DNA of 11,459 nt from Jimgerdemannia flammicorona. Lineage: Eukaryota > Mucoromycota > Endogonomycetes > Endogonales > Endogonaceae. Location of the stretch: positions 1 to 11,459 of the forward strand of contig RBNI01006328.1 in assembly GCA_003990745.1 (NCBI GenBank), in the 5' to 3' direction. The position numbers and the translations under genes were made by a program. Shown here piece by piece: positions 1-11,341 of this stretch. A model generated the notes under the pieces. The model saw nothing but the letters and a program-made list of their open reading frames with translations, was not told the origin of the DNA and did no database searches. Positions within the stretch are counted from its first letter, which is position 1. Every line of letters starts with the position of its first letter.

Positions 1-21
1 AAAAAAAAAAAAAAAAAAAAA
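1..21. repeat. Poly(A) homopolymer run at the window edge
   Basis: The window opens with an uninterrupted A run of at least 21 bases whose true length is hidden by the edge. Similar runs occur in introns elsewhere in the window (2736-2770, 6081-6096, 6381-6406), so it may be an intronic tract of the gene ending at 193. No target-site duplication or element body is visible beside it. Confidence 0.8.
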
Positions 22-193
22 CTCCCACATCACCCATTACGCTGTTTGGTCCCATTCCTTGTCAAAAGCCGATCTTGGGTATCTCGAGATCCACGTCTCC
101 AGAGCAAATTCCTTGAATTCGATTTACCATGTGCAACTCCCAAAACAAGAAACAGGTACATGCCTTGGCGTGGCTTGGATTCTTGCGTTTTAA
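2..193 (+). CDS. Possible 3'-terminal exon of an unrecognised gene, cut by the window edge
   Basis: One plus-strand frame is open from the window edge to a TAA at 191-193. After the leading A run it reads as mixed, protein-like sequence ending in KQETGTCLGVAWILAF. Two overlapping-free AATAAA hexamers (256-267) follow about 65 nt after the stop, as expected for a short fungal 3' UTR. A second frame (46-288) is also open but runs through those hexamers, so it is less likely. No start codon, no splice acceptor after the A22 run and no recognisable domain can be seen, so the true exon boundary is unknown. Any 5' part lies outside the window. This could equally be non-coding. Confidence 0.25.
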   Translation, partial: KKKKKKNSHITHYAVWSHSLSKADLGYLEIHVSRANSLNSIYHVQLPKQETGTCLGVAWILAF

Positions 194-255
194 CAAATGT
201 ATTTATAAGAATGAAGATTTTAGTTGACAATGTTTCTGTGGTGAATGATATAAAA

Positions 256-267
256 AATAAAAATAAA
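256..267 (+). terminator. Tandem AATAAA polyadenylation signals
   Basis: Two AATAAA hexamers stand directly side by side (256-261 and 262-267) on the plus strand, in an A/T-rich stretch 63 nt after the TAA at 191-193. They are the main support for a plus-strand gene ending there. Confidence 0.45.
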
Positions 268-396
268 ATGGCTGATTGCAATGCATGACGGAAAAGATAC
301 GATCGCGAACTGTTCATAAATGCACTGAAGACGGAGTTAATTATGTGTAATGAAATGATCCACCTAGAGATACTTGTATATCCACTTGAACTGGGC

Positions 397-419
397 ATTA
401 TTATTATTATTATTATTAC
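397..419. repeat. (ATT)n microsatellite
   Basis: About seven copies of ATT lie in the AT-rich spacer between the two convergent gene ends (194-559). On the minus strand this gives a poly-Ile stretch in a 166-codon open frame, a repeat artefact. The rest of the spacer shows no gene. Confidence 0.85.
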
Positions 420-559
420 TTTCAAGATTTCACAGATTGTGATGATACAGTTGGCGACGACCAGATTCAATAGGTGTTCTGGGGACCGGTGTGCTGTTGT
501 GATGACATCTTTTCGCAATATAGGTCCCACTCAATAGAACATATACTCATATAAATTGA

Positions 560-565
560 TTTATT
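560..565 (-). terminator. AATAAA polyadenylation signal
   Basis: On the minus strand AATAAA begins 15 nt after the TAA of the small ORF that ends at 580, close enough to serve its mRNA. It supports reading that strand as transcribed here. Confidence 0.5.
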
Positions 566-579
566 CGCAACTTCTTTGG

Positions 580-963
580 TTACTTGACGTTGAGATCATC
601 GAATCCGGTGAACTCTTGAGAGGAGCGTTCCACACTTTGAACCTGCACCGGCAGTACTGAGTAGAGCAAGGCATCGCCGTACAAAGCCGTTGTCGATGGA
701 GTACGCCGTGGACGAAATAGTCGGAGGGTAATATGCATAGAATTGCCTCCCAATTTCTGATCATCATCCTGTGAGCTTGTCTGCAATATTGTTCCACATC
801 TTGAACATTGCAGAAATCGTCGTCCTGCTCTGGTGAAGCCAACAAATGCAGATGGATTGTGGCTGCGAGTGTCTCTATAAACTTTGTGTCTGAAGCAGTA
901 TACAATAGTGTGCTCCATGATCTCTTTCAGAGGAACAGCCTGTTTGCTCTCTATTAACGACAT
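580..963 (-). CDS. Small unrecognised protein, 127 aa (tentative)
   Basis: The minus-strand frame runs from ATG at 963 (MSLIESK...) to TAA at 580-582, with AATAAA 15 nt downstream. The frame is open to an ATG at 1104, but that one would overrun most of the divergent promoter, so 963 is preferred (G at -3). The protein begins with a short helix-like segment and has one isolated CxxC (CSRCG) in the middle. It ends in a mixed segment, GDALLYSVLPVQVQ, then a polar tail. No known domain is recognised, and a single CxxC is not enough to call a zinc finger. A second minus frame (561-905) is also open and reads plausibly. A 74-nt intron (GTATAC...CCAG) starting inside the HTIV codons would give an alternative short C-terminus. 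The exon structure is therefore uncertain. Confidence 0.4.
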   Translation of the reverse strand: MSLIESKQAVPLKEIMEHTIVYCFRHKVYRDTRSHNPSAFVGFTRAGRRFLQCSRCGTILQTSSQDDDQKLGGNSMHITLRLFRPRRTPSTTALYGDALLYSVLPVQVQSVERSSQEFTGFDDLNVK

Positions 964-1121
964 AGCTAGATGGTCGTGCAAGATTGGGTGACATGCATGA
1001 TTGTGACTTCGCTCACAGTCACATGACGCTGCACAAAAACGGTCTGCCACATTCCAGGCGGATGTCGCGGCCTGCCCCTTCCCCACCCTCGCTCCATCCT
1101 GCACTCACATTCTACCACACC
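964..1121. promoter_or_regulatory. Divergent promoter with E-box-like inverted repeat
   Basis: These 158 bp separate the start codons of the minus-strand ORF at 963 and the plus-strand gene at 1122. They contain GTCACATGAC (1018-1027), two GTCA half-sites in inverted orientation around a CACATG E-box core, and a related GTGACATGCAT about 30 bp to its left (989-999). Motifs of this kind bind bHLH or bZIP factors in fungi. Binding here is inferred. Confidence 0.35.
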
Positions 1122-1661
1122 ATGTCCACCCACGGCCAGCACACTCCGGACACCGCCACCACCAGCACCGCCACTAGTACCATCTCTGATGAAGACGCCA
1201 TTGACATGTCCGCCTCTCCGCAGACATCCCCGTCTACAGAAGACCCCTCCCCCATCTCTCTGACCCCGTCCTCTCTCCTCTCCCCCGGCGGTCCAACTGT
1301 TCCACCCCCTTCGCCCATGCCAAAGGCCGGCGCAGGATCCGGTCCCTCGTCCGCCGTTGCTGCGAGTCCTAACTTTGGGTTCCTGAACGGGGAATTGAGC
1401 CCGTTCGCGGCGACAGCGTCTAGAAATAAGTTGCTCAATAGCGAGTCGTTCGAAGGTCGGTTTTGTTAGAGTGGGAAGAAGAGATGCGGTCCTAAAAGTG
1501 GTTAGGGCCCCGGGTGTGTGTGTGGATCCTGGGTGGGGTGATGCAATATATGTAACGTCGACGGTATCTGCATATTTTTAACTGCAGATCTCGTGAGCTT
1601 GCTCAAGAAGGTCAAGGATTCGTCGTCGTCGTCGTCTCCGTCTTCGGAAACCGTGGCGTGA
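1122..1661 (+). CDS. Small Ser/Pro/Thr-rich protein, about 135 aa, two exons
   Basis: ATG at 1122 sits in a strong context (CACACCATG). Exon 1 (1122-1455) encodes a low-complexity, probably disordered region rich in Ser, Thr and Pro (residues 1-80), then a more conserved-looking piece: PNFGFLNGELSPFAATASRN. Without splicing the frame stops at 1467-1469. Joining 1455 to an acceptor at 1586-1587 (ACTGCAG) keeps phase 1 and adds a short helical end, DLVSLLKKVKD, a serine run coded by five TCG codons, and TGA at 1659-1661. The donor is GTCGGT, not the usual GTRNGT; GTTAGA at 1465 is an in-phase alternative that would change two or three residues. Several SP/TP dipeptides suggest proline-directed phosphorylation. 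No known domain is recognised. The ORF is likely real, its function is unknown, and the exon 2 junction is less certain than exon 1. Confidence 0.6.
1620..1634 (+). repeat. (TCG)5 trinucleotide repeat encoding serine
   Basis: Five TCG codons in a row extend the serine run at the C-terminus of the small Ser/Pro-rich protein (SSSSSSPSS). The repeat lies in frame of the proposed second exon, where length changes would leave the frame intact. Confidence 0.75.
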
Positions 1662-2380
1662 GGAGGGAGTTGTGCTCCCCGTGTGGGCTTGGTAAAAATA
1701 TGGATGTAAGCAGGATGGAGTAATTGCAATGAATAGGCGGCCTTGTCGTGTCCTTTGTTGCATTGCTTAATAATTCAGTAAACAAGTATAAAAGGTATTC
1801 TCTGCATGTTGTAGTTTGTTGTAGGCGGGTTGGTTTTGCGACGTAGAGTGGATACAGTATGTGGAGTTGTTTTTGAATAGAAATCATGGTCTAATCAGGG
1901 CGCAAGCCTCGGTTGAAGGGCGAGTAAGGTTAGGCAAACCGGACGGAAATCAAAGGGCGAAAGCAACAGCTTCAATACTATTTTGATTTGTTGCATGATA
2001 ACACAAGAAATTAGGTCGATTAGGTCCCTATCAAGAGGTACCAGATTACAAGATTAAGAAGTCGCAAAGTGTAAACCAATGTCTATATACATGTAAGTTT
2101 GAAACCCAAAGTAGATCCATAACAGCATCTAAACAGTGAAAAAGACGGTTCGAGGTAACATACAAAGCTGAATCAATAGGACATATACAACCATACCAAG
2201 AAAGCGATATAGAGTCAAAGTGCATCACATATTTACATTGCATCATGTTGATGAATATGTACAATCAAGAATCACCATCCAAAGGCTCAACAAGAAGAAA
2301 AAATAAAAAGGAAGGCCGGCGCCGGCCCTATAAATTCCAAATCGGCCAACCCAATTCATCCCTTGCCGACCACACCCTAC
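1662..2380. other. Convergent intergenic spacer, no gene seen
   Basis: This 719-bp stretch lies between the 3' ends of the plus gene ending at 1661 and the minus gene ending at 2381. Open frames here are short, have biased composition and show no splice-consistent structure. It probably holds both 3' UTRs. It contains a 14-bp GC palindrome (2314-2327) and a plus-strand AATAAA within an A-rich run near 2302. Confidence 0.6.
2314..2327. repeat. Perfect 14-bp GC palindrome
   Basis: GGCCGGCGCCGGCC equals its own reverse complement and stands out from an A-rich surrounding. It has no loop, so it is a poor RNA hairpin as it stands. It lies about 55 bp beyond the stop of the minus-strand gene, followed on the plus strand by CTATAAATT. 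Its role is unknown. Confidence 0.7.
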
Positions 2381-4480
2381 CTAGAAAACCCCGCCCTCGT
2401 CGTCCTCCCAGCAGAACATGCGCTCGTCCCAATCCTCGTCCACGAAATAGTCCTCCCGGTCTCCGGTATCGTCCTCCAACAACATCTCATCCTCGTCCGA
2501 CCCGTCTTCGTCATCTGACATCGCCAGGATCTCGTCCTCGGTCCCGTCAAGAAGGCTCGGGGTGGTCAGGCGTTCTTGGTAGCTGTTATGGAGAAAAGCG
2601 CGGGGAGGTGTCGTTGGGTGGGTGACAACGGGCTCCAGTCTGATGGTGGCGGGATGGGTGGTGTCGTTCGACGTCTGTTTGCGCCCACGGGCCTGCCAAA
2701 GACAAAGGTTTGACCAGTGTGCCTCTAATGATACCAAAAAAAAAAAAAAAAAAACAAAAAAAAAAAAAAATAGCACCCTAACGTGCCGCGCCAAACACAC
2801 ATCCCGCAACCTACCTTTTCACCCATCCGCATCCTCGGTACCACAGCGGCCCACGCGACGCGATGCATAACTCTCGAAAGTACGCTCCGCACTCTATCAC
2901 GATCGCCGTTGCGCTCGCTGATCGGACCCTGGAAGGGACTCGGTGGACTCGATGGCACTTCAGCGTCGGCGCCTGCAGTCCGATCGCCAGGATGATCGGG
3001 TAGTCGGGTTGACTGACTGACCATCCTCTGGTTTCAAAAGGAGCGTCAAAGGGTTACCAAGAAAGCTGAACGATTCCTGCCACGACGGCAGAGGTACGGA
3101 AATGTCGATTTTGAAACAATCCAGTGCAGACGCGGAACGTACGTCAATCAAAGCCACGGCCTCCCGCTTGAACTCGCCGGCGTCGATGGAGTTGAACAGG
3201 ATCCGCGCCAACGACCGTGAGAGTGATGGAATGTAGGTCGTGAAGATTGGTTGCTTCTGTTCGAAGGAGCCATGACCCATCGTCAGCTCAATGATAGCGC
3301 TCAAGGTAAATAAAACCGTACTCTATCCGAGGTTTGCAGACCTGCGCTTCCAGAATCGCAGCCTGCGTCCTCGCACCGTCATCGAAAACTACGCTAACAC
3401 CTCCCCTCTCCCTATCTCTTTCCATTTTGATCGCTTGGAACGCCACTTCCACGTGCCCATCTTCGATCATCACATGTGACGCACTCTGCTCGTGATGCTC
3501 GTCCGGGTCGATTTTCGGACGCTTCCAGAGCCTCCATTCGTGAAGGAAGGCTTGAGCGTCTTGGAACTGTAGAAAACCCGTTGTTAAAGTTAATGTTTTC
3601 CTAGGGGGAAATTCGGAGTGAAGAAAGAGGCCGTGAACACTGAAGCGGGATCGTTCCGTTTTTTCCACCTCTGATTTATCTTTCTATCTGCTCTCCTTTT
3701 GTAGCCAAATAGACAAGTGAAAATTATCCATACCAGCAACGACTCCGTCATTCTCCTCGAAACCTCACTGCCTTCTTTATCCATAGCCATCTCACCAACC
3801 CCTATTCTATTTACCGTGCTCATGTCCCCACTCCCTGTGGACCCCGACGAACGGCCACCCCCAACACTCTCGAGGTCGGCCAGGCCCCTGCATCCACCCG
3901 TGTCGCGAGAGCGCCCGGCGTCGAGCTTCGGGGACCCGCCAAAACCAGCGTCGCGCGACGAGCTCTCGTCATGGTTTATATTGTCTTGGACGAACCCCGT
4001 AGAGGAGCGAGAAGGAAGGCCTGATTCGAAGAGGCGGCGGCGAGAGGGGGAGCGTTGGAGGATGTGTGCTGGGAGGTCGAGGGGGATGACGGTTTCTGGT
4101 TGGTGGGGCGGATTATTGGACGACGCAATAGTGAGGAGACGCGTAAAACAAAGCACGCGATCGTCCATGCTGCGTTAGATAATAGTATTACCTTCGAGTG
4201 TGATCTCGGCACAAAGATCCTCGTCGTCGGACGATGGGTCTTGAGGTTTGCGCTTTCGCTTGATGATGATGCGCTTTATACAATTTTTGTATTTAGAAAG
4301 AACAAAGAACACTGTTGATAACGGGTTGCTTAAATAAAATAAAAGGGGGGGTAAAGAGAGGCCAAATGCAGTGCACAAACTGACAGATGGGAAAGTGAGC
4401 ATTCTTACGTCCATCTCCTCTTGCAAAGATGGTGGGGTATTCAGGTCGCTATTTTTTTTGGGAATTTTCAGTGTGGACAT
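2381..4480 (-). CDS. Unrecognised, probably nuclear protein with acidic tail, about 479 aa, seven exons
   Basis: Proposed exons on the minus strand are 4480-4409, 4273-4192, 4095-3734, 3566-3342, 3286-3058, 2972-2815 and 2692-2381. All joins keep phase and give 480 codons with TAG at the end. Donors include GTAAGA, GTAATA, GTATGG, GTAACC and GTAGGT; the fourth is GTCTGC, the weakest. Residues 29-33 (KRKRK) followed by SSDDED look like a nuclear import signal beside a CK2-type acidic patch. Residues about 50-175 are low-complexity, rich in Ser, Gly and Arg. Residues about 176-325 are mixed and probably fold (HEWRLWKRPKID, then SLARILFNSIDAGEFKREA). The last 55 residues are strongly acidic (SDDEDGSDEDE and onward). 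An in-frame ATG at 4525 has better context (G at -3) and would add 15 residues. I recognise no family. The gene starts 124 bp from the divergent checkpoint kinase, which hints at co-regulation only. Confidence 0.6.
2736..2770. repeat. Interrupted poly(A)/poly(T) tract in an intron
   Basis: The plus strand reads A19, one C, then A15. On the transcribed minus strand this is a poly(T) tract in the middle of the sixth intron (2814-2693) of the unrecognised gene, well upstream of its CAG acceptor. It probably arose by slippage and may act as a long pyrimidine tract. Confidence 0.85.
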
Positions 4481-4604
4481 GAGAATCAGGGAGTGGCGCC
4501 AAGGACGAGTTCGCGTTCGTGTCATGTCCCGTGACTTTTGTTTTGGTTGATGTCTATAATCGGCATAACTCTCGCCCCGCTGCTCTTCTTTGTCGTAAAA
4601 CATA
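4481..4604. promoter_or_regulatory. Bidirectional promoter between the kinase and the unrecognised nuclear protein
   Basis: Only 124 bp lie between the two preferred start codons (79 bp if the minus gene starts at 4525). Both 5' UTRs and core promoters must fit here or overlap the other gene. No clear TATA box is seen; CTATAAT near 4554 on the plus strand is the nearest AT-rich candidate. No MCB/SCB-type element (ACGCGT) lies inside; the closest ACGCGT is at 4139-4144, inside an intron of the minus gene. Confidence 0.5.
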
Positions 4605-8218
<3,614 letters not shown>

Positions 8219-8727
8219 GGTGTGCGTGGTGTGTTTGGATTCGTGCACTGTGGGTTTTCGTCGTACCATCTTGTGTATATCACGGCTTTTTACCCCATCT
8301 TGCATACGATCTATTGCGATTGTGTAAATTTGTATTTGTTTGCTGGCATTTCTCTTCATTACCTCGTGCGCGCGCATTTGCATTCCTGTACATACACTTC
8401 GCCTCCCTCTCTAAATTCATTGATCTACCGACTTGGCTTTCTATTTCTGTCGCTCTCTCCTGATTTGCGCGCTTGAGAAAATTTGAAGATTTAATAGCCT
8501 TATGTTATATCCTTTTGCTTTTGTATAGATTATATAAACGCACATATGTCTGAACGAATTCGCAGATACCCAAAAGGCAATTATTGACGATGTTGGCGAT
8601 CGGGCTTGTACAGATGATAATATACAGTGAAACATGTCAAGGGGAAGCAACGTGATATAGTGGATACACAACCAAATAGCGAAAGTCCGAAGTCAAATCC
8701 TCCACATGAAACTCTTACAATCGCCAC
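8219..8727. other. Convergent intergenic spacer, no gene seen
   Basis: This 509-bp spacer lies between the stop codons of the kinase and the membrane-protein gene. Several short frames are open but overlap each other and have Cys/Phe/His-rich, non-protein-like composition. It most likely holds both 3' UTRs. No AATAAA is seen on either strand in a clear position; AT-rich stretches around 8490-8540 could serve. Confidence 0.6.
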
Positions 8728-9856
8728 TCAAACCTCGTCATACCTGACGTGGCTCTTTTTCACACCCACTAGCTTCCGCTTCAGCACGGTCTCCCCGCGG
8801 TAACATCTCACTGCCCACTTCTTCGTCGGATAGAACCCGACGACGACCAGCTTCCCAAAATTCCACAGGAACGGCAAATTCCCCGCTAACCAATCCTGAT
8901 CCTGTCCCTTCGCCTTCGCGTCGAAATAATCCGCGGACAGCGCCATAAAGCTCGCGAGGGCCTGCACCCATACGGATGCAAAATAGACGAGGTTCGTAAC
9001 ACGGTCTTTCCTCGCGACGTTGAAGTGGGCGCGCTTGGGCACAACGGCGCGGAATCCGTCGAGATAAGGGAATATGCTGTACAGAATTGCGGTGAACCGG
9101 ACCATCTTACGGTTGTGGTTAGCGTAGCGGCGCAGTATGAGCGTCGGCAGCGCGGCCAGGATCAGAATGTTCACCAGGCTGAAGCAGAGGATGATGTAGG
9201 GAACATGCGTGCGGTTGCAAAGGTCATCGTGCGTCACCGCAAAGTTGTGATCCAGGTTGCACCGGAAGAAGTCGGGCGCGTTGCGGTTCTTGAAGAAGAT
9301 TTGCCATGAGATCGAGAGAATGTAGGTCATGAGGAGGTCGGTTAAGTTGCGCTGCCGTTGGCCTAGGAAGGGAGGGAAGGAGGGGTTTTAGCGTTCTGGT
9401 GGCAAGACGTGATCCCGGACATGATGGCAGTAATATTAATGACTCTTTCTCCTTTCTGCGTAACGCCCAATCGTATTTGTTCTCCATTGCAAACCGTTTT
9501 CCACAACGCCTCATCAACATCCTCGATCCACATACATCCCTACCTATATCGCTACTATCCACGTATTTATAATCCGCCCTCGACAGATAAATATACGACG
9601 GGTCATCCTCCGGATCAAATGCCCACCCCGCTTCAGCCGGGTCTCGCTTCTCCCTCAGTACGAACGAGTTCTCCGGCTCCGCTCCGGGCGTGGGGACCCA
9701 TCCAGGCTGCGGCTCGGGCATGTCGAATCGATAATGCCGCGTGTCGAAGCGGATCACGTCATCGTCGCTGTTGCTGACGGCGCGAGACGAACTCGTATCG
9801 CCCTGCGCTCGGCGGGGGATGCGGACGGGAGGATATTGGAGGAGGGGCTCGGTCAT
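8728..9856 (-). CDS. Uncharacterised multi-pass membrane protein, 315 aa, two exons
   Basis: Exon 1 (9856-9544) starts at an ATG and exon 2 (9362-8728) ends at the stop; the 181-bp intron has donor GTAGGG and acceptor CCTAG, and the join keeps phase 1 (codon GGC, Gly105). Residues 1-104 are soluble, with a basic arginine patch, an acidic stretch and a PEPQPGWVPTPGAEP-type proline segment. Hydrophobic segments follow at about 111-128, 157-181, 190-206, 226-251 and 266-282, so four or five membrane spans are likely. Between the first two lies a Cys-containing loop (FFRCNLDHN, then DDLCNRT; NRT is a possible N-glycosylation site). A basic C-terminal tail follows the last span. There is no signal peptide; the first span may serve as anchor. 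I recognise no transporter or enzyme motif. It is divergent from the F-box gene. Confidence 0.75.
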
Positions 9857-10024
9857 GGTTGCGGTATGAGTACTATATGTGCTCCAAATGGTGGCTTATG
9901 AGGTTTCCCCACATTGTGGCTTGGCAATTTGTTATGACATAATGGTCCGAAAGTGATCTGATTCAGCATCAGAAATTGAGACCCTGGTTTCACTGGTTTC
10001 CAACGCATTTTATTTAAGTTCGCC
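9857..10024. promoter_or_regulatory. Divergent promoter of the membrane-protein and F-box genes
   Basis: These 168 bp separate the two start codons. A TATTTAAG sequence ends about 7 bp before the F-box ATG, too close to act as its TATA box, so it may lie in the 5' UTR. No specific binding motif stands out. Confidence 0.4.
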
Positions 10025-11341
10025 ATGCCTGACTCACCAAATACACGTCAATTACTTCCCGAAATCTTACACCAAATATTCTTCCATTTGGTTGTGAATC
10101 GTTCGTCTCGACACTGGCCAGTTGAACAAATGCCCTGCGATCTCATGGCCGCCTCCATGGTCTGCATGGATTGGTGGCTCGAGGCCCGCCGTTTAGTCGA
10201 CGAAAGGATGCTGCACAGTGTCTTTAGTCACCTCTGCCACCCGACAGAAGCCAAGAGGTTTGCGATGCTCATGGGGGAATCCAAGCGACTCGGACTCGAC
10301 TACTGGACCCTGGTGGTGAGAGCAGAGATTTACGTCAACGAACTCATCGACCTCAACCCACTCGATCGCCCAATTAAAGACGAACATGGAGCCACCGTCG
10401 TCTCGAACACGGCATTTGATCGCCGCATGGAGGCTTATACCACAATCATGGAACTGTGCCCCCCTAACCTCATCGACCTCACGGTCATCTTGCCAGGCGT
10501 CGACCTTGCCGAGTCCTGGAGTGTCGACCGCTTCTGCCACTACCTTGAGAAAATGGAGCCCGCTTGCGCATCGATAAGGCGCTTCCGTCTTGTCGGTCGT
10601 GATCGCGAAGTCGTACATCCCAAAATCGTCTCATTTGTTGCCAGCCTGGCTCCCAATCTAAGGTTGATAAGTCTATACGACTTCACCCTTGACTCCGCCC
10701 TATCAACCGCGCTTCGTCGATTCACGGGGCTTCGAGGTGCCCACTTCTCCGGCATGGTCACTGACGATCACCTGCCCACCCTTCTGCCATCCTGGCCCTA
10801 TTTGCACTATTTCAAGTACGACCACATAGGCCAGACCGACCTGGGTGCGAGCGTGGTCAGCCTCGCGCGTTCGTGCCCGCGCGTGAAGGATTTCTCCTTG
10901 CAAAGGCTTGGCGATAGATCGATGCTACCGGTACCCGCCCTCGCGTTGTGTCACGTCCTCCTCCAACTCCCGCTGACGAGGTTCTCCGTGTCGTTTTGCA
11001 ATATTGACGATACGTTCCTACTGGCATTGATGGCCCATGGGACGGCACTCCAGCACATTGAACTCTACAAATGCAGCGAAATTGTTGGTGATACGGCCGT
11101 TCTCGGTTGGAAAGATGGATGGCCCAACTTGAAAAGGCTCCTCCTGGATAGATGTGATAGGTTATCGTTTGTATTCGTCAAGAAAGTCATCGGGTCGTGC
11201 GTAAAACTCGAGCAAATCGAGCTCCCTGCCCATTTGCATAAGGACAATGACTGCCGCGAATTAATTACACAAGGCGGGTTTCAGATTAAGATGCAATCTC
11301 GTCTCTGGGAAAGGGTAGATGTGGGCAGTGGCGCGATGTAA
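10025..11341 (+). CDS. F-box / leucine-rich-repeat protein, 438 aa, intronless
   Basis: A single uninterrupted ORF runs from ATG at 10025 (GCC before it, G at -3) to TAA at 11339-11341. Residues 10-55 resemble an F-box: LLPEILHQIFFHLV, then a longer-than-usual insert, then MAASMVCMDWWLEARRL. F-boxes bind Skp1 and place the protein in an SCF-type ubiquitin ligase. From about residue 200 on there are irregular leucine-rich repeats: NLRLISLYDFTL, LTRFSVSFCNIDD, LQHIELYKCSEI, NLKRLLLDRCDRLS and KLEQIELP, with the Cys-containing style of the AMN1/FBXL type. These would form the substrate-binding face; the substrate is unknown. It is the only sizeable gene here without introns. Such genes are numerous and fast-evolving in mushroom-forming fungi, and that family knowledge fits. 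Confidence 0.85.
   Translation: MPDSPNTRQLLPEILHQIFFHLVVNRSSRHWPVEQMPCDLMAASMVCMDWWLEARRLVDERMLHSVFSHLCHPTEAKRFAMLMGESKRLGLDYWTLVVRAEIYVNELIDLNPLDRPIKDEHGATVVSNTAFDRRMEAYTTIMELCPPNLIDLTVILPGVDLAESWSVDRFCHYLEKMEPACASIRRFRLVGRDREVVHPKIVSFVASLAPNLRLISLYDFTLDSALSTALRRFTGLRGAHFSGMVTDDHLPTLLPSWPYLHYFKYDHIGQTDLGASVVSLARSCPRVKDFSLQRLGDRSMLPVPALALCHVLLQLPLTRFSVSFCNIDDTFLLALMAHGTALQHIELYKCSEIVGDTAVLGWKDGWPNLKRLLLDRCDRLSFVFVKKVIGSCVKLEQIELPAHLHKDNDCRELITQGGFQIKMQSRLWERVDVGSGAM

Noticed and set aside
30..530. 166-codon minus-strand open frame at the left edge
   Set aside because: Its longest distinctive feature is a poly-Ile run from the ATT microsatellite, it crosses the AT-rich spacer and reads antisense to the candidate gene end. 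No domain or splice structure supports it.
882..1104. CxxC (CSRCG) and Cys/His-rich segment as a zinc-binding domain
   Set aside because: Only one CxxC lies within the likely protein. The other Cys/His residues are upstream of the preferred start, in the divergent promoter.
2147..2160. GGTTCGAGGT resembling a tRNA B box
   Set aside because: No matching A box, acceptor stem or anticodon arm can be folded around it.
2245..2625. Arg/Pro-rich plus-strand frame
   Set aside because: It is the complement of the acidic tail exon (2381-2692) of the minus-strand gene, which explains the Arg/Pro bias.
2736..2770. Poly(A) tract as the tail of a retrotransposon insertion
   Set aside because: It lies inside an intron, has no element sequence upstream, no target-site duplication, and similar homopolymers occur in other introns.
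4139..4144. ACGCGT (MCB-type cell-cycle element) upstream of the kinase
   Set aside because: A single copy about 460 bp from the start codon, within an intron of the neighbouring gene, is easily expected by chance; another copy lies in kinase coding sequence near 7948.
3717..4178. 153-codon plus-strand frame
   Set aside because: It mirrors exon 3 of the minus-strand gene (3734-4095) and its neighbouring introns. The spliced minus-strand reading accounts for this region in phase.
3288..4212. Ultra-short 22-nt introns at 4191-4170 and 3319-3298 on the minus strand
   Set aside because: Both have GT...AG ends and would fit codon phase, but 22 nt is below the known size limit for nearly all spliceosomal introns. 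Ordinary 96-nt and 55-nt alternatives give equally sensible protein.
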